Assembly: GCA_008508345.1 (NCBI GenBank)
Contig: QNGE01002701.1
Coordinates: 1 to 64,000 of the forward strand
Direction of reading: 5' to 3'
Origin: Paragonimus westermani
Lineage: Eukaryota; Platyhelminthes; Trematoda; Plagiorchiida; Troglotrematidae
Length of the DNA stretch: 64,000 nucleotides
A program made the translations under genes and the position numbers. Positions 12,860 through 22,505 of this stretch are shown here, piece by piece. Within the stretch, counting starts at the first letter, position 1, and every line of letters starts with the position of its first letter. The notes beneath the pieces were generated by a model that was not told the origin of the DNA, searched no databases, and worked only from the letters and a program-made list of their open reading frames with translations.

Positions 12860-13600
12860 ATGGAAGTAATTGCTTACGAATATGCTAAATACTTTTCCTC
12901 CCGCAAGTTTACTGCGTTTGCAGAGTTCCCGTCCACAGCTGCAGCTAAGCCTGGCAGTGCTTTCATGATTCATAATGCGTCTAGCACAGTAGATATCATG
13001 AGAGTCGATCTGAAGATTTGGGCATCTGGTTGTCCTCTAACTTGTCTATCACGTATCACCATGAGATGGCGGCAAAAAGGGAATTGCCGCTCTTATTATG
13101 GCTAGGCGCACCTTCCCCCGCGTAGACAAGAAAGCTTTTCAAATGCTTTCCGGGGTTTATATAAGAACGCTCCTCGAGTATGCGAATTAGGTGGTGTATA
13201 CCGGCCTGAAGAAAGACACATTACCTGTTGAGCGTGTCCAGCGCGCTGCTACGAAGGTGGTCGCGGGCTTCAGCAATGTTAATTACGAGTCTCGAATTGA
13301 AATTCCTGACATGTACCCACAGATTACATGGTGATTTCATACTCACACACTTCTTTACGATGGTTCTTGTAGAACGGTTCTTCACTGTAGCGATTGATGA
13401 AGGTCGGCGAGGTCATAATAGGAAGCTTTTCAGACCTCGTCCTCGGACCTTTCTTAGTCAGCAGTTCTTTTCTTACGGGGCTATTAACTGTTGGAACAGT
13501 CTTCCTTCTGAGGTCGTCAGAAGCGCTTCTGGAGACCGTTTTAAAGCTCTGCTTGATTCTCATTCATCTAAGATTGCATTATGCTGGTAATCTTACGTTA
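12860..13600 (+). pseudogene. CR1-like LINE reverse transcriptase, C-terminal relic
   Basis: Several frames together give the tail of a CR1/Jockey-type RT in the right order. First comes VDLKIWASG near 13000, where the YADDLKIW catalytic box should stand, with the aspartates altered. Then TFPRVDKKAFQMLSGVYIR, GLKKDTLPVERVQRAATKVV, NVNYESRIEIPDMYP, then in the 13228-13590 frame RGHNRKLFRPRPRTF and YGAINCWNSLPSEVV before a stop. The block WNSLPxEVV is typical of this clade's C-terminus. The protein would copy the LINE transcript at the nicked target. Frameshifts, an in-frame stop and the missing 5' part make it dead. It sits just upstream of the Gypsy relic. Confidence 0.8.
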
Positions 13601-13629
13601 CTCTTGGTATTCACTGTTATCCCCAAGAG

Positions 13630-13760
13630 CGGTGCTACACCCTGTTTTCAGTGTCGCCCGCGACACTAAGCAAGGCGAACCGACTGGGACCAAGAACCTT
13701 TGGCTACTGCGTCGAACCCGTGTATCAATCGTTGAATCGCTGACTTCACTCGGGCTGCCA
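13630..13760. repeat. Repeat shared with 21118-21262
   Basis: The segment beginning GCGGTGCTACACCCTGTTTTC matches 21118 onward (GCGGTGCTATGCTCCGTTTTC), and both continue to a GTATCAAT(C/T)G(T/C)TGAATC box about 100-120 bp later. It follows the stop codon of the CR1-like RT directly, so it is probably the 3' untranslated end of that LINE. It could instead be part of a Gypsy long terminal repeat. Confidence 0.55.
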
Positions 13761-13869
13761 TCAGCATTCTATTTCGCAATCTTCTGCTTCTAATCACGGA
13801 TTGTGGTCTGAATAAGTCGAAGCCATATTCGAGACTCATAGAGTTAAGTCCAGGCATATTATGTACTTG

Positions 13870-14440
13870 GATGTTGTTAGGTTTATCCCAACTGAAGTTT
13901 TGGAAGTTTACGATCTCCTCTAAGAGACACCTTCCGACCGTCCATATGACACATCAAAAGAAACCGTATCATATAAAGTTGGATTGTCACAGAGGAGGAA
14001 ATTAGGCCAACTGCTTTCCACTGTTGAGCTAGGGAGTCGTGAAGCATGACAACAACTTCGACATATGAAATAGTTACTTGGACCCTGTAAAATTGGCGGT
14101 TCCAGTTTCCAGCAGCTCCGTTTGAATCATCTGCATCCATCTATTCAACAACTACTGGTATTGATCATTTCCAACGCCCCCATTTTGGGTCTGACGGACA
14201 CTTGATAGAACGTTTAAAGCTAACCCATGAGCCCACCTAGCTACTACCACCTTACCCATTGTACCTCGGCGAACAAGCGACGCGTTAACCAAGCAGTTAG
14301 TTGCACTCAAAACAGATGCAACAAACGATTTTCCGTATTTTCCCTGGGATTCGGCCACTACCCAGCATGCGGTTATTTATTCCTTAGCCGCATCACACAC
14401 TAAGCAGGAGCAGACCACTTGGTACCACCGGATTTTGGTT
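13870..14440 (+). pseudogene. Gypsy gag relic
   Basis: Translating from about 13880 gives IPTEVLEVYDLL, then RPYDTSKETV, LSQRRKLGQLLSTVELGSRE, QQLRHMK, LLGPCKIGGSSFQQL and HPSIQQLL. This follows CsRn1-type gag closely: a PYDTLK box, a long helix ending in QLLxxxELGDRxPSQLLRHM, then LPxxIQQIL. Three or more stops interrupt it. Near 14430 the frame reads WYHRIL, where the family has a C-x2-H zinc knuckle; the cysteine is replaced by tryptophan. Gag would form the particle around the RNA. Only the relic remains and the start codon is not identifiable. Confidence 0.65.
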
Positions 14441-14559
14441 TACTGCACAAAGTAGAGCAGTCAGCCGTGCCCTTCCAAATCCACCACTTCGGGAGGTGCA
14501 CCGGCCAGTCAGTAGGGGCGACGACTATGACCCGCCTAATTTAAACATATCGCCTAATC

Positions 14560-14870
14560 TACATGTCAGATCAGTTTGCTGATATAAGACTTCTCATTGG
14601 TACTGGAGCCAAAGTAGTTGTCGCCCCACGACGAGCGGAAAAGACTTCCCCTTATAATTCGCCTGCATTGTAGGCCGTTGATGGAAGTCGAATTGGAGCG
14701 TTTGGCACGCGTTAATTGGCAAGTGCTCCAGCTTTGCGTTCACAATTTCGTTGGATATTCATCAGTGCGGATGCTAAGAATGTAAATATCGCCGTCAATG
14801 TTTTGCCAGATTTTAGACTTAATGATGATGTGCAGAAAAGCATCTTCCAACCCTGCTAAGGGTGCACGGC
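14560..14870 (+). pseudogene. Gypsy retropepsin relic
   Basis: The frame reads DIRLLIGTGAKVVVAPRRAE. Active retropepsins have an LxDTGA motif here, so IGTGA has lost the catalytic aspartate. It continues with TSPYNSPAL, GSRIGAFGTR, FRWIFISADAKN and VLPDFRLNDD, parallel to the flap region and the ILGADFL-like segment of Gypsy proteases. Two stops fall in the segment. The enzyme would have cut the Gag-Pol polyprotein inside particles; this copy cannot. Confidence 0.6.
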
Positions 14871-15009
14871 ACACGGGCTAAAACTAACCTTATTGGTCTG
14901 CATTCACTCATTTTCACAACCACACCCCAAATTTCTGCGTTCTGCCTAAGTATTCCACAACCTATTATCTTTCCTCAAGACCGCCTTACAGCTAACACGA
15001 ACTAATCCA

Positions 15010-15640
15010 CTGTCATCACCACGGGCCTTCCCGCTACCTCCCGGTCATGCCGACTATCGTCCATAAGGCTGAAAGCTGCTGATGCTGAAGTTGATCATAT
15101 GTTGAAACTAGTTACTGTCCGGCGTCAAGCAGTTGTTGACCAGCTACACAATAAACGGCTCCCACTACTTTGCGCGATTGACGTCTCGCGGTGATTTTCG
15201 TGCGGTCAACAAAGTCACGGCCCTGGATCCTTATCCAATCCAGATATTCATGACTTCTTGCTCCGAATAGCAAGACTGCTTTTTCTGACATAACTTGGTG
15301 AGTAGATATGATGTTTCCGTGACTGATAATTATATTCAAAAAATTAAGGATACTTAGACCTTTTGCTCTTTTTGCGTCTCTTTGAATGCTATATGGTCGG
15401 CGCAAAGCTGCCAAAAATTTAAGCGTTTTGTTGACCAGGCTAACGGTGGTTTTGGTTTTGTTTACGCATATCTCGACGGCAAGTTGGTCGACAGTGGAAA
15501 TCATTGTGATCACGCGCAATACCACAGTTTACTGTCTGTATGTTCCGGCTAATACAGGGGTATTGGGAATTCTTCTAAGTTCCCTCGGGGTTGGTTCATC
15601 GGAATTTTTCAGCCACGTTACCGACTTCAAGAGCATCCGA
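15010..15640 (+). pseudogene. Gypsy reverse transcriptase relic
   Basis: Two frames carry RT landmarks. At about 15190 GDFRAVNKVTALDPYPIQ matches the DYRALNxxTxxDRYPxP box. At about 15380-15480 LNAIWSAQSCQKFKRFVDQA corresponds to the MPFGLxNAxxTFQRxMD box, followed by FVYAYLDGKLV, where active enzymes have a YxDD motif. The second catalytic aspartate has become glycine. Frameshifts separate the blocks. The shadow open frames at 15112-15525 (minus) and 15386-15658 (plus) are not genes. Confidence 0.65.
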
Positions 15641-15879
15641 CCACCGGGCACAGGTTAAACTATTGCTGGGTTTTTCTCTCTCTGAATCCATTCAAAAACT
15701 TTGCCGAATCTTCAGCACGATCGGCTGCTGTCTATTCTGTACCAAAAGGTTCATGCGTTCTACAATCACTGACCACCCTCCTACCAAGATCAAAGAAAGT
15801 CGGCATATTTGTCTCTCAAGCGTTACGTGCGTTCATTGCTGGCAAGCAGACACTTGGTGAAACCGCTGGCTTGTAGCAT

Positions 15880-16275
15880 TTTAGTACCGACCCCAACACC
15901 CCTCGTTTCTGTTAGCGGACACTTTGGCGATTTAGTTAATGGGGTTCTCCAACAGTTTGTCAACAGTGTATTATAACCCAGATAATTTTTATCCTAAAAG
16001 CTATCCTTGCCGAAGCCAAGTATAGTGCAGTCGGCTAGGAACCGCTCGCGATTTATCCATCAATTCGGCCCTTCCGATGTTTATTAGAATGTCGAGTCTT
16101 CACCATTCTGACTGATCATGAACCACTTATCTACGCGCTCAACTCCTCGCCGGCAAGCTCTTTCTCCGTGTAATCTGTTATTTTAACTTCAGCGCGCAGT
16201 TCACAATAGACCTTCGCCACGATCCAGGATCTGCCGGTCACATTGCAGATGCTCTCTCCAGATTGCACACCGATG
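15880..16275 (+). pseudogene. Gypsy RNase H relic
   Basis: Around 15940-16010 the plus strand encodes a GVLQQFVN-like segment, matching the GAVLQQ box that precedes PLAFFSRKL in Gypsy RNase H. At about 16090-16130 VFTILTDHEPLIYALNSSP is a clear match to the xIxTDHKPL box, with the catalytic aspartate retained. A frameshift follows, then INFSAQFT-like and LRHDPGSAGHIADALSRLH, the well-known end of the domain (GxxNxVADALSR). This is the most recognisable part of the element. Confidence 0.75.
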
Positions 16276-16640
16276 AGGCTTCAGTTTTTTCTAAAATAAG
16301 CTGGGAGAAACTTGCAGAAACACATTTAAACTACAAAGAACCATCTCACCATGGAATATTCCCATTTCTACGGTGTTCCAAGGTCCCCCTTTCTCATTCT
16401 GACTTCAAAATCGTGCGCGACGTATCTACAAGTAATCCTTGACCGTGTGCTCTGCTGATTTGTCGTAGACCAGGGATCAATCTTCTGCATTCCCTGTCAC
16501 ACCGCGATATATTCGCCACCCTCGTACTGGTTTTTCAAAATTACAATTGGCCCAGTATGAGCCAGGATATGCGCGTTTGAGCTAAATCCTGTCTGCGTCG
16601 CCGATTTCTGGGAGAGATCTCTTCGGTACCTATTGCACCT
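16276..16640 (+). pseudogene. Gypsy integrase N-terminal (zinc-binding) relic
   Basis: The frame continues from RNase H without a stop to about 16440, then PCALLICRRPG leads into LLHSLSHRDIFATLVLVFQN and YNWPSMSQDMRVW, stop, AKSCLRRRF. This parallels the HxxxHpGxxaTxxlvxxryvWPxMxxdvxxWxxxCxxCq motif of Gypsy integrases. The second histidine (LSH) and one cysteine are visible. The catalytic DDE core that should follow was not recognised, so the 3' end of the element is deleted or too decayed to see. Confidence 0.65.
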
Positions 16641-17194
16641 TGTGAATCAACCTTGGATAGACTTTCTTCTGTACCCAGCACAGAAAACTCAGCGACAAGT
16701 AGCTACTGGAAGATTTACAGCGGTAGGTTAGAGTGCCAGATCGGTGATGCGAAGCTGTTTGCCGCCCAGTAGTGCCGCTTGAGTAATTTGGCTACAACCA
16801 GGGAGTCAGATGAAGTCGCCCCGTCGAATAGCCGTGGGTGAAGATCTCGAGGTTTATTCGTTATTGGCTGACGCATGTGTTTAGGTGAAGATTCTAGTCC
16901 TCTTGGGCCCTCAGGCGAATCATTCTATATACGAGTTCGGTGTGTTCACGGATTTCCCGCCTATAGCCTCTCCGAACAGCGCGACTGTAGTAAATTCCTC
17001 CGGGTTTTCCGTAAGCTTGTGCTTTGCAAATGAGTGGAAACGGCCACCGCGAAGGTTGGGTTTGATAAATTGTTTGTTTGACACGAACAAGCCTTCTGCT
17101 TTCTGAGTTGCTCTTCGAGACAAATGGTAATATTGACCCGAGTTGTCCTAATTACGAAGTGTGTTCTAGATGGATTTGACGCCCTCAAAATCTG
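16641..17194. other. Junction between Gypsy and CR1-like relics, unassigned
   Basis: Opposed open frames (16885-17106 plus; 16920-17123 and 16961-17188 minus) overlap completely. The minus frame has a basic, charged stretch that could be the linker between endonuclease and RT of the minus-strand CR1-like element, but I cannot support this with a motif. No LTR was recognised. Confidence 0.3.
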
Positions 17195-17776
17195 CCTGAA
17201 TGATATTTCGAACCGTGGACTTTTTCCAACCGGTTACACTTGGCCAGTCACAGACTTGACCAAGGCTGACCACAGCAGTCAGTGTGCTCAAATGGCTTGA
17301 TTATAATTCTGTCTACTATGTGGCCGCCATCAGTGACGGATAGGTCAAGAAAGAAAGAAACCTGACCAGAATAATGTTGCTTGGGGACGTTTACATGCTG
17401 TTCCCTTGCTCTTCGTCGAATTAACACTGATATGGGAGTCGAGAATGCACTGTGAACCTAGATAAGTTCTCAGGCCGTTAAAATCTGCCCAATTAAAGTT
17501 TCGAACTGTGGACTTTTTTGCTGGTTGTTGTAAGCAGTAGCGGATAAGATCGAAGGTTACCAGGGAGTGGTCACTGTGTCCAAGCGGCGGCTTGATTGTC
17601 ACCCTGTCTACGAAGTGGCTCTCAGTAGTGATGAATAAGTTGAGCAGAGAAAGAATCTGACCAAAACGATACCGCATCGAGGCGGTGACGTGCTATGTCC
17701 ATGCCTTCCGTAGTAACAGAGTCGGTAAGGAAGTCGAGAATCCACTTTCACAGTCCTGGTGAGAAACTGTTGCCTA
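17195..17776 (-). repeat. Tandem duplication inside the LINE endonuclease, period about 291 bp
   Basis: The plus-strand text at 17195 (TCTGCCTGAATGATATTTCG, then AACCGTGGACTTTTT) recurs at 17486 (TCTGCCCAATTAAAGTTTCG, then AACTGTGGACTTTTT). The copies stay alignable through CTTGATT, CTGTCTAC, AAGAAACCTGACCAG versus AAGAATCTGACCAA, and GTCGAGAAT(G/C)CACT. In protein terms the second unit repeats the VDRVTIKPPLGHSDH region as VDRIIIKP followed by a degenerate tail. The copies are clearly diverged, so the event is old. Confidence 0.75.
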
Positions 17777-18700
17777 GTTTATCTTGAGTGCATTACAGTC
17801 ACCCGCAATAAGTAGACGAGTTAATCGTTGCAGGTCTAGGAAGCTTTCCAGGCCTACCAGGAGGGTTTCGTCGTCGGATACGTCAGGTGAAGGAAAACGA
17901 TAAATAATCCCTATTGGAGTGAATCTTGTTCACGCATTGGTAGTCGAAGCTACAGAGCGTCACATCTATCGGAGGAGTGGGAACCAAAGGTAATAATAAT
18001 AACGTGTTTCTCAACGCATCTGTGAGAAACACGCTGGGTTATGCGCGATTACTGCGGATATTTACAAACGATACAAAAACGAACAATTGAACCGTAGCAA
18101 AAATACGAAGCCTGCCGTCAAGAAGGATGTGGTTAAAAAGCAAATGACTCTAGTTTGTGGAACTCTGTCGCACGCGACAGCGAAAGAGATAGCTCGCTCG
18201 CTTCACAGATATAGTCCCAAAATGTGGGATGTTACACTTATGTACTTTTTACAAGGTTGGGGGATGGGTAACTTTTTAAATAGTTCAAGGTCATTCATCT
18301 TCGAAGTGGTTCGTCATTAGGGGATAAAACTGGTGTTCGAAGGTGTCGGGAGACTGCTGAAGGAAAATCGCAGAACCACCCGGTCTCCCTCGGGTAGAGT
18401 CAGCCCGGTAAAATGAATACTCCGGGACACTCAGTTCACTATCACTGAAGTCGCTTGTAAGCCGGGGCTCCGTGAAGGCGAACAGATGGGGTTAAAAGTC
18501 ATGGGTTAACTCTCTGATTTCCAGTAATTTATTGAACAGACTCAGACAGTTCGTATACACGCATCTGAAAACTACTTCCTTGCTGGATTTCGCGAGAGAA
18601 TAGAAAGGAGTGCGCGAGGAAGAGCTCGGGAAAGAAGGCCTAGAATTGAGGAGGGTGGTGGGGCTGGACTCGGTCTGTACTTCCGCGTTGTTCTGTCGGC
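17340..18700 (-). pseudogene. CR1-like ORF2 endonuclease relic
   Basis: The minus-strand reading gives, in order, VVFRCVYTNCLSLFNKL (family KCxYxNCRSLxNKL, with the conserved asparagine), FAFTEPRL (family ALTETWL, catalytic Glu), GIIYRFPSPD (family GVIYRPP), LIAGDCNALKIN (family GDFNxPxIxW), and in the frame 17677-17345 FITTESHFVDRVTIKP then GHSDHSLVTFDL (the SDH box). All main metal- and phosphate-binding motifs of an apurinic-type endonuclease are therefore traceable. Such an enzyme nicks target DNA to prime reverse transcription. Frameshifts fall between blocks. The C-terminal part is repeated next to itself at 17195-17485. Confidence 0.8.
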
Positions 18701-18954
18701 CCTCCTTCGAGGTTATGACAGCTCGACATCGCCGCCTGTGCATGGATCAAAGACCTCACAGGGAGTTTGACAATTATTCTTGACGCCGCAATTAGATACC
18801 TCTGCGTCGCTGTCAAATCCCACTGCTTCGAGGGGTGTTTGTACGTTTTCACTCGCAGAAAATTATACATCCTTGTTTGCTGGATGCGGGGTTTGGAAGA
18901 CGGCAGTGCGGGCTGTGTTATGGGGCTACCGAAGGGAATATTTATAGGGGTGGG

Positions 18955-20083
18955 TCAAATTATTGCTTTTTGAGTTGCAGAAAGCGGTTCTAGCAGGCTG
19001 CTTTTGTTTCGAATTATCGGGAGGAAGAGTTTTCTGCAGGGCCGTTTGGTGGGTTTCGGAGTGGGTAACTCTGAAGGCGGTTTTTGCGCGGTATCGGTAC
19101 CCTCAATGCTCGTGTTCATACCTGGGGCGTCGATCGTTGGAACAGTCATGCAGACGGTGCCTCCGCTTTCTACAACAGGCACAGGGGCGTGAGGGGATAC
19201 TTCGAGGGCAGACACTACGAATTTAGTCTCCACTTGTAACTTCTGGTCTGCCACGATTCGTGCCTCAGTCCGCTGTTAGCGTCCCGCCCTCTCCCGCCCT
19301 AGGCGGTCGAAAGATAAGCCCTTCAGATGGGCGTCAGTGTACTTCCAAGCCTCGTGTTTCTCCCACCACTGCCACGGGACTGAGCGCAGCTGGCAAGGTT
19401 ACCTAATGGCGAAGTAACTTTCCGGTTGTCTCGACCCGCAGCCTACTCGCGAGTACCAGGTGCGTGACATCCTGGGAGAATAACGTTTGTAGGTCTGTTT
19501 TAGCTAACTCGGTTGGAGATGCTGTGGGGAAGCGACCTCAGAAAAATCTCTTCTTTCCCTGAGGGCTTTTTCCTTCATTTTCATTGCTGCCTCCTCTATA
19601 TGTGCAGTTGACGGGGCAACCGTTTTCTTGGTGATTACAACATCAGGGAAAGCAAGCTTTATAAAGTCCTCCAGAGAGTGAAGTTCCAGCTTTATTTTGG
19701 ACCGATTTCTTTGGCACTCCTCTATCTTACTCTCCATAGAGGAAATGGAAGGAGATACAGATCTAAGAAGAGCCCCGCATTTACAGCCAGGTTTTCTGCG
19801 TCACTCCACCTGACGTGGTGCGTGTAAGACCAGTCAGCGGCGAAGCGTTGCTTCGGCGCTTGTCCAACCTGCAACTTATACAGATGTAAATGACAGTTGA
19901 AGAAGCTAGTTGTTCGTACTGGTTTTTGTTGAGGCCAGTACACTTGAAGTGATACCATTTCTGACACTGGTGGCACTGCATACCGCTTTGTACATACATT
20001 TCACACCCATACCGGCCGCAGACGCTTGTTGCCACGGCCAGTGTCTGCTGAGTCCCAGCGCCGCTAGATCTAGCACGGGCCAT
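18955..20083 (-). pseudogene. CR1-like ORF1 with PHD-type zinc finger
   Basis: The frame starting with ATG at 20083 encodes a clean C4HC3 PHD finger: Cys22, Cys27, Cys37, Cys40, His45, Cys48, Cys68 and Cys71, including the blocks MQCHQCQKWYHFKCTGL and YICISC. After about 100 codons it hits a stop; the frames at 19737-19504 (charged, helical, IEECQRNRSKIKLELHSLED) and 19254-18955 (Pro/Thr-rich) plausibly continue ORF1 after frameshifts. PHD fingers occur in ORF1 of several CR1-clade LINEs, where they may aid chromatin binding or ORF1 assembly; that role is inference here. All eight zinc ligands survive although the rest is broken. A domesticated host PHD gene is possible but less likely given the LINE endonuclease downstream. 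Confidence 0.7.
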
Positions 20084-20520
20084 CGCCGACAGGGATAGTT
20101 AATATACAATATAATACAGTTAGTTTTCAGTTATTCACAAAAAAAGAAACAGATGCGGTAAAGCGTGAAAGAAATCGGATACCACTGTAACCTGCACGCC
20201 AGCCGACTCTAATCTGGATGCCCGTGACTTCGCGGACCAAACTTCGGGCAACGTGGACGCACCAGGGGACAGCCTTCTTCCGAAGTAGGGTTTCAAACAG
20301 CAGTTCTAAAAAGATAAACAATACAAACAAGCATGATCCGAAGGCCCAGTGAGCCATCCACACGACTTACACAAACGAAAGCTGAAACGGCACTGACAAC
20401 ACAACAGCACGCTCCGTAACACAACCCAAATTCACTTCGTGCGCGCTCGCTGGTTTCGGTTGCTGTTACAACTGCGTAGTGCAGATAATTCAATAAATAA
20501 CTAATTGTTATGTTATTCAA
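20084..20520 (-). other. 5' leader of the CR1-like element
   Basis: This region lies directly upstream of the ORF1 ATG on the minus strand. Positions 20330-20408 match the relic at 2926-3004. Open frames on the minus strand (20127-20363, 20293-20520) have no recognisable motif. LINE leaders usually hold an internal RNA polymerase II promoter; none can be pinpointed here. The exact 5' end is uncertain. Confidence 0.4.
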
Positions 20521-21117
20521 TGACGAGTAGCAGCAGTCCTTTCCGTTCTTGATGCACAGGAAACCAGTAGGAGATGAATAGAGATAGACGGTAACATCGA
20601 GAAAATTTAAAAAATTTCGAATTACCCGCGCAAAAATAACACTGTCAACGTCAGCTCCTCATTAAGATATTCGGAAGAACAATGGAATGTCCAAAATAAG
20701 GTGAGCGAAAACAGCAGCCTTGTTGGGTTCGCCACTTCGTAGTGGGAAATAATGAATTGACTACAATAAACCTCGGTATAAATTAACGAGAGTAGTCAAG
20801 CACTTGACTCATCTAGAATGAACAACGTTTATGAGAAATCCAGTGGTATTGAGGAGCCGTTCACAGTGTACTGGGTGTGGCTGTGTGTGCGAAGCGCTGG
20901 ATCTGAAATTTGACTCACCAATGGAATGTTTACCTAACTGCCTGTCACCGGCTTTTGAAGGGAGAACTGTGTATAGCAAAGTTTTATCCAAAATATTGTG
21001 TACAATCCAGCAAAATGTCCAATGCTAGTTACATGAGACTTGCAAATTGAAGTATGAAATGTTGTAAACGCGGCACAATTTATCTCAATTTTTCCTTTGT
21101 TTACTGTAACCTGCAAG
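20521..21117. other. No recognisable gene
   Basis: Short overlapping frames on both strands (20831-21028 plus, 20809-20991 and 20934-21116 minus) lack any motif. The DNA becomes AT-richer from here rightwards. Confidence 0.4.
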
Positions 21118-21262
21118 TGCGGTGCTATGCTCCGTTTTCAGTGCTTGTGTTGTTGACCAGCAGACGTCTGCTAGACATGGAATGAGGAATGTCGGTGGAA
21201 TCCGAGCTTTTCGAGGTCTCGCCTTGAAGCTGTGTATCAATTGCTGAATCCCCGAATATGTT
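21118..21262. repeat. Second copy of the 13630-type repeat
   Basis: It starts GCGGTGCTATGCTCCGTTTTC and ends around GTATCAATTGCTGAATC, matching 13630-13760 with a short length difference in the middle. No RT coding tail is recognisable just upstream, so if the repeat is a LINE 3' end, this copy is severely 5'-truncated. Confidence 0.5.
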
Positions 21263-21905
21263 CTGATATTTCCAATTATTTTAAACGTGAAGTATCTGAA
21301 TTTGCGCAACATTCACTGAAGATGGATATAACTGCAGGCTTCTGGCGCATAATGGCATGATGTCCATGCTAAGGTAATTTCGTTTTTCCATGCCATTCAT
21401 ACGCGAATATAACACTTAATTTGACGCGCGTGTTCTGTACGGTGACCTTTGCAAACCGGTGATGCCTCACTGTACGTTTCTTGTTCCTGTTGTTGATACT
21501 TGGTGTGATTTCAGGATTCACCCTTTTTAGCTTCAGCGTTTCAACTATTTTATAGGTTAGTAAGGTTAAATCGACTGCCTGTAGGTGTTAGTACCTCCAT
21601 TTGTGTGAATGTGGCTAAATATCATGTAGCGCAAACTAACTTGCTGTACATGAAAAGTAGGTGAATCTGCTCACTCATTCATAGGAAAAGAATCTGTTCA
21701 TGAGAAACTTGCACCGTTACTAATTGATTCAGTTGCCTAAATAATTTAATCGATGTCGACATGTTAACCGTCGAAAATGCTTGGTTTACCTTCACAGACA
21801 TCGTGGCGCTCCAAGGTGGTTGTGTAGTTTCAAATGACTTTGCTTAACTAAAACTAGGTGGATGTTTTTCATCTGGTCGAAACGCAGTTGGATCCTTATA
21901 TATAG
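21263..21905. other. No recognisable gene
   Basis: AT-rich DNA with no open frame worth naming and no repeat identified, up to the palindromes at 21906. Confidence 0.4.
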
Positions 21906-21945
21906 GTATGTTACATATGTAACATACTTAAGTATATACTTAAGT
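21906..21945. repeat. Two overlapping perfect palindromes
   Basis: GTATGTTACATATGTAACATAC (21906-21927) is a perfect 22-bp palindrome made of an 11-base half and its complement; ACTTAAGTATATACTTAAGT (21926-21945) is a perfect 20-bp palindrome. They share two bases. Both could extrude as small cruciforms. They sit at the inner edge of a foldback-family arm. Confidence 0.9.
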
Positions 21946-22112
21946 AAATAAGAGGTATACTGGCTCACAGGCAAATAGATACGTTCTCAGCAACCAAAAC
22001 ACTGTTGGTCAAAAGAATCCATACCTGAACTTCCCCAAATCTATGGGCTGCAGCCTTAATTCACCCCCAAACCGAATATCTAATTTATTAGGTAAGAGTG
22101 TTGGAACTGATC
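21926..22112. repeat. Foldback-family arm, degraded
   Basis: The text GGTATACTGGCTCACAGG, then AAATAGATACGTTCTCAGCA and ACCAAAACACTGTTG aligns with the right arm of the complete element (GTATACTGGCGCACTGACG, AATAGATACATTTTCAACA, ACCAAAATACTGTTTG). The subterminal ladder of CCCTAA-like hexamers survives in altered form (CCTGAA 22024, CCCAAA 22034, CCTTAA 22054, CCCAAA 22066). The terminal AGCACCAATTA box is no longer clear. Confidence 0.65.
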
Positions 22113-22505
22113 CGAAAAATAAAACCCTGTCAGTTATCACTACCGACAATCGATCGACAGTGAAAAGCCAAGTCTCAGCGCGTTGACTTCGTATATTATT
22201 ACCGACCCTGGAAAATAGAGAGTATAGAGAGACACATCAAGTTAGCGAGGCACGGAGCGAGTTGTGATTTTAGCCCCGGGCCAGATGTTACAAAAATGGG
22301 TAGCTTGATTAAAACAAAAGTAGGTACAAAATCAAAATCATAGAAAATGTACAGATGAATGCGACTATCAAAATATCATTTATTATAGTCGCTGCAAGAG
22401 TCAACAATTTCATGTCTTTCGAGAGCGCCATTATTCCCTAAAGTGTACTTGTAGTATACGATGCTCGTTGTGACCTTTTTCAGAATATCACCTAAATCAG
22501 GTTGT

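Larger units (their letters stand above)
13860..16640 (+). mobile_element. Ty3/Gypsy retrotransposon relic, CsRn1-like
   Basis: Five parts of a Gypsy element lie in canonical order on the plus strand: gag (from about 13870), retropepsin (about 14560), RT (about 15190-15480), RNase H (about 16090-16270) and the integrase zinc-binding region (about 16430-16600). That order, with RNase H before integrase, defines Ty3/Gypsy rather than Ty1/Copia. The gag wording and a possible CHCC-type knuckle resemble the CsRn1 group first described from a liver fluke. Every part is broken by stops or frameshifts, so the copy is old. No pair of long terminal repeats was recognised. It lies between two CR1-like relics. 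Confidence 0.8.
17195..20520 (-). mobile_element. CR1-like non-LTR retrotransposon relic
   Basis: Read on the minus strand from about 20500 downward, this has a 5' leader, an ORF1 with a PHD finger (20083 onward), a low-complexity ORF1 tail, and an ORF2 that opens with an endonuclease (about 18600 to 17345). No RT follows before the Gypsy relic at 16.6 kb, so the element is 3'-truncated or interrupted. The ORF1 plus endonuclease layout and the PHD finger fit CR1-like LINEs. Many stops and frameshifts mark it as inactive. Confidence 0.75.
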
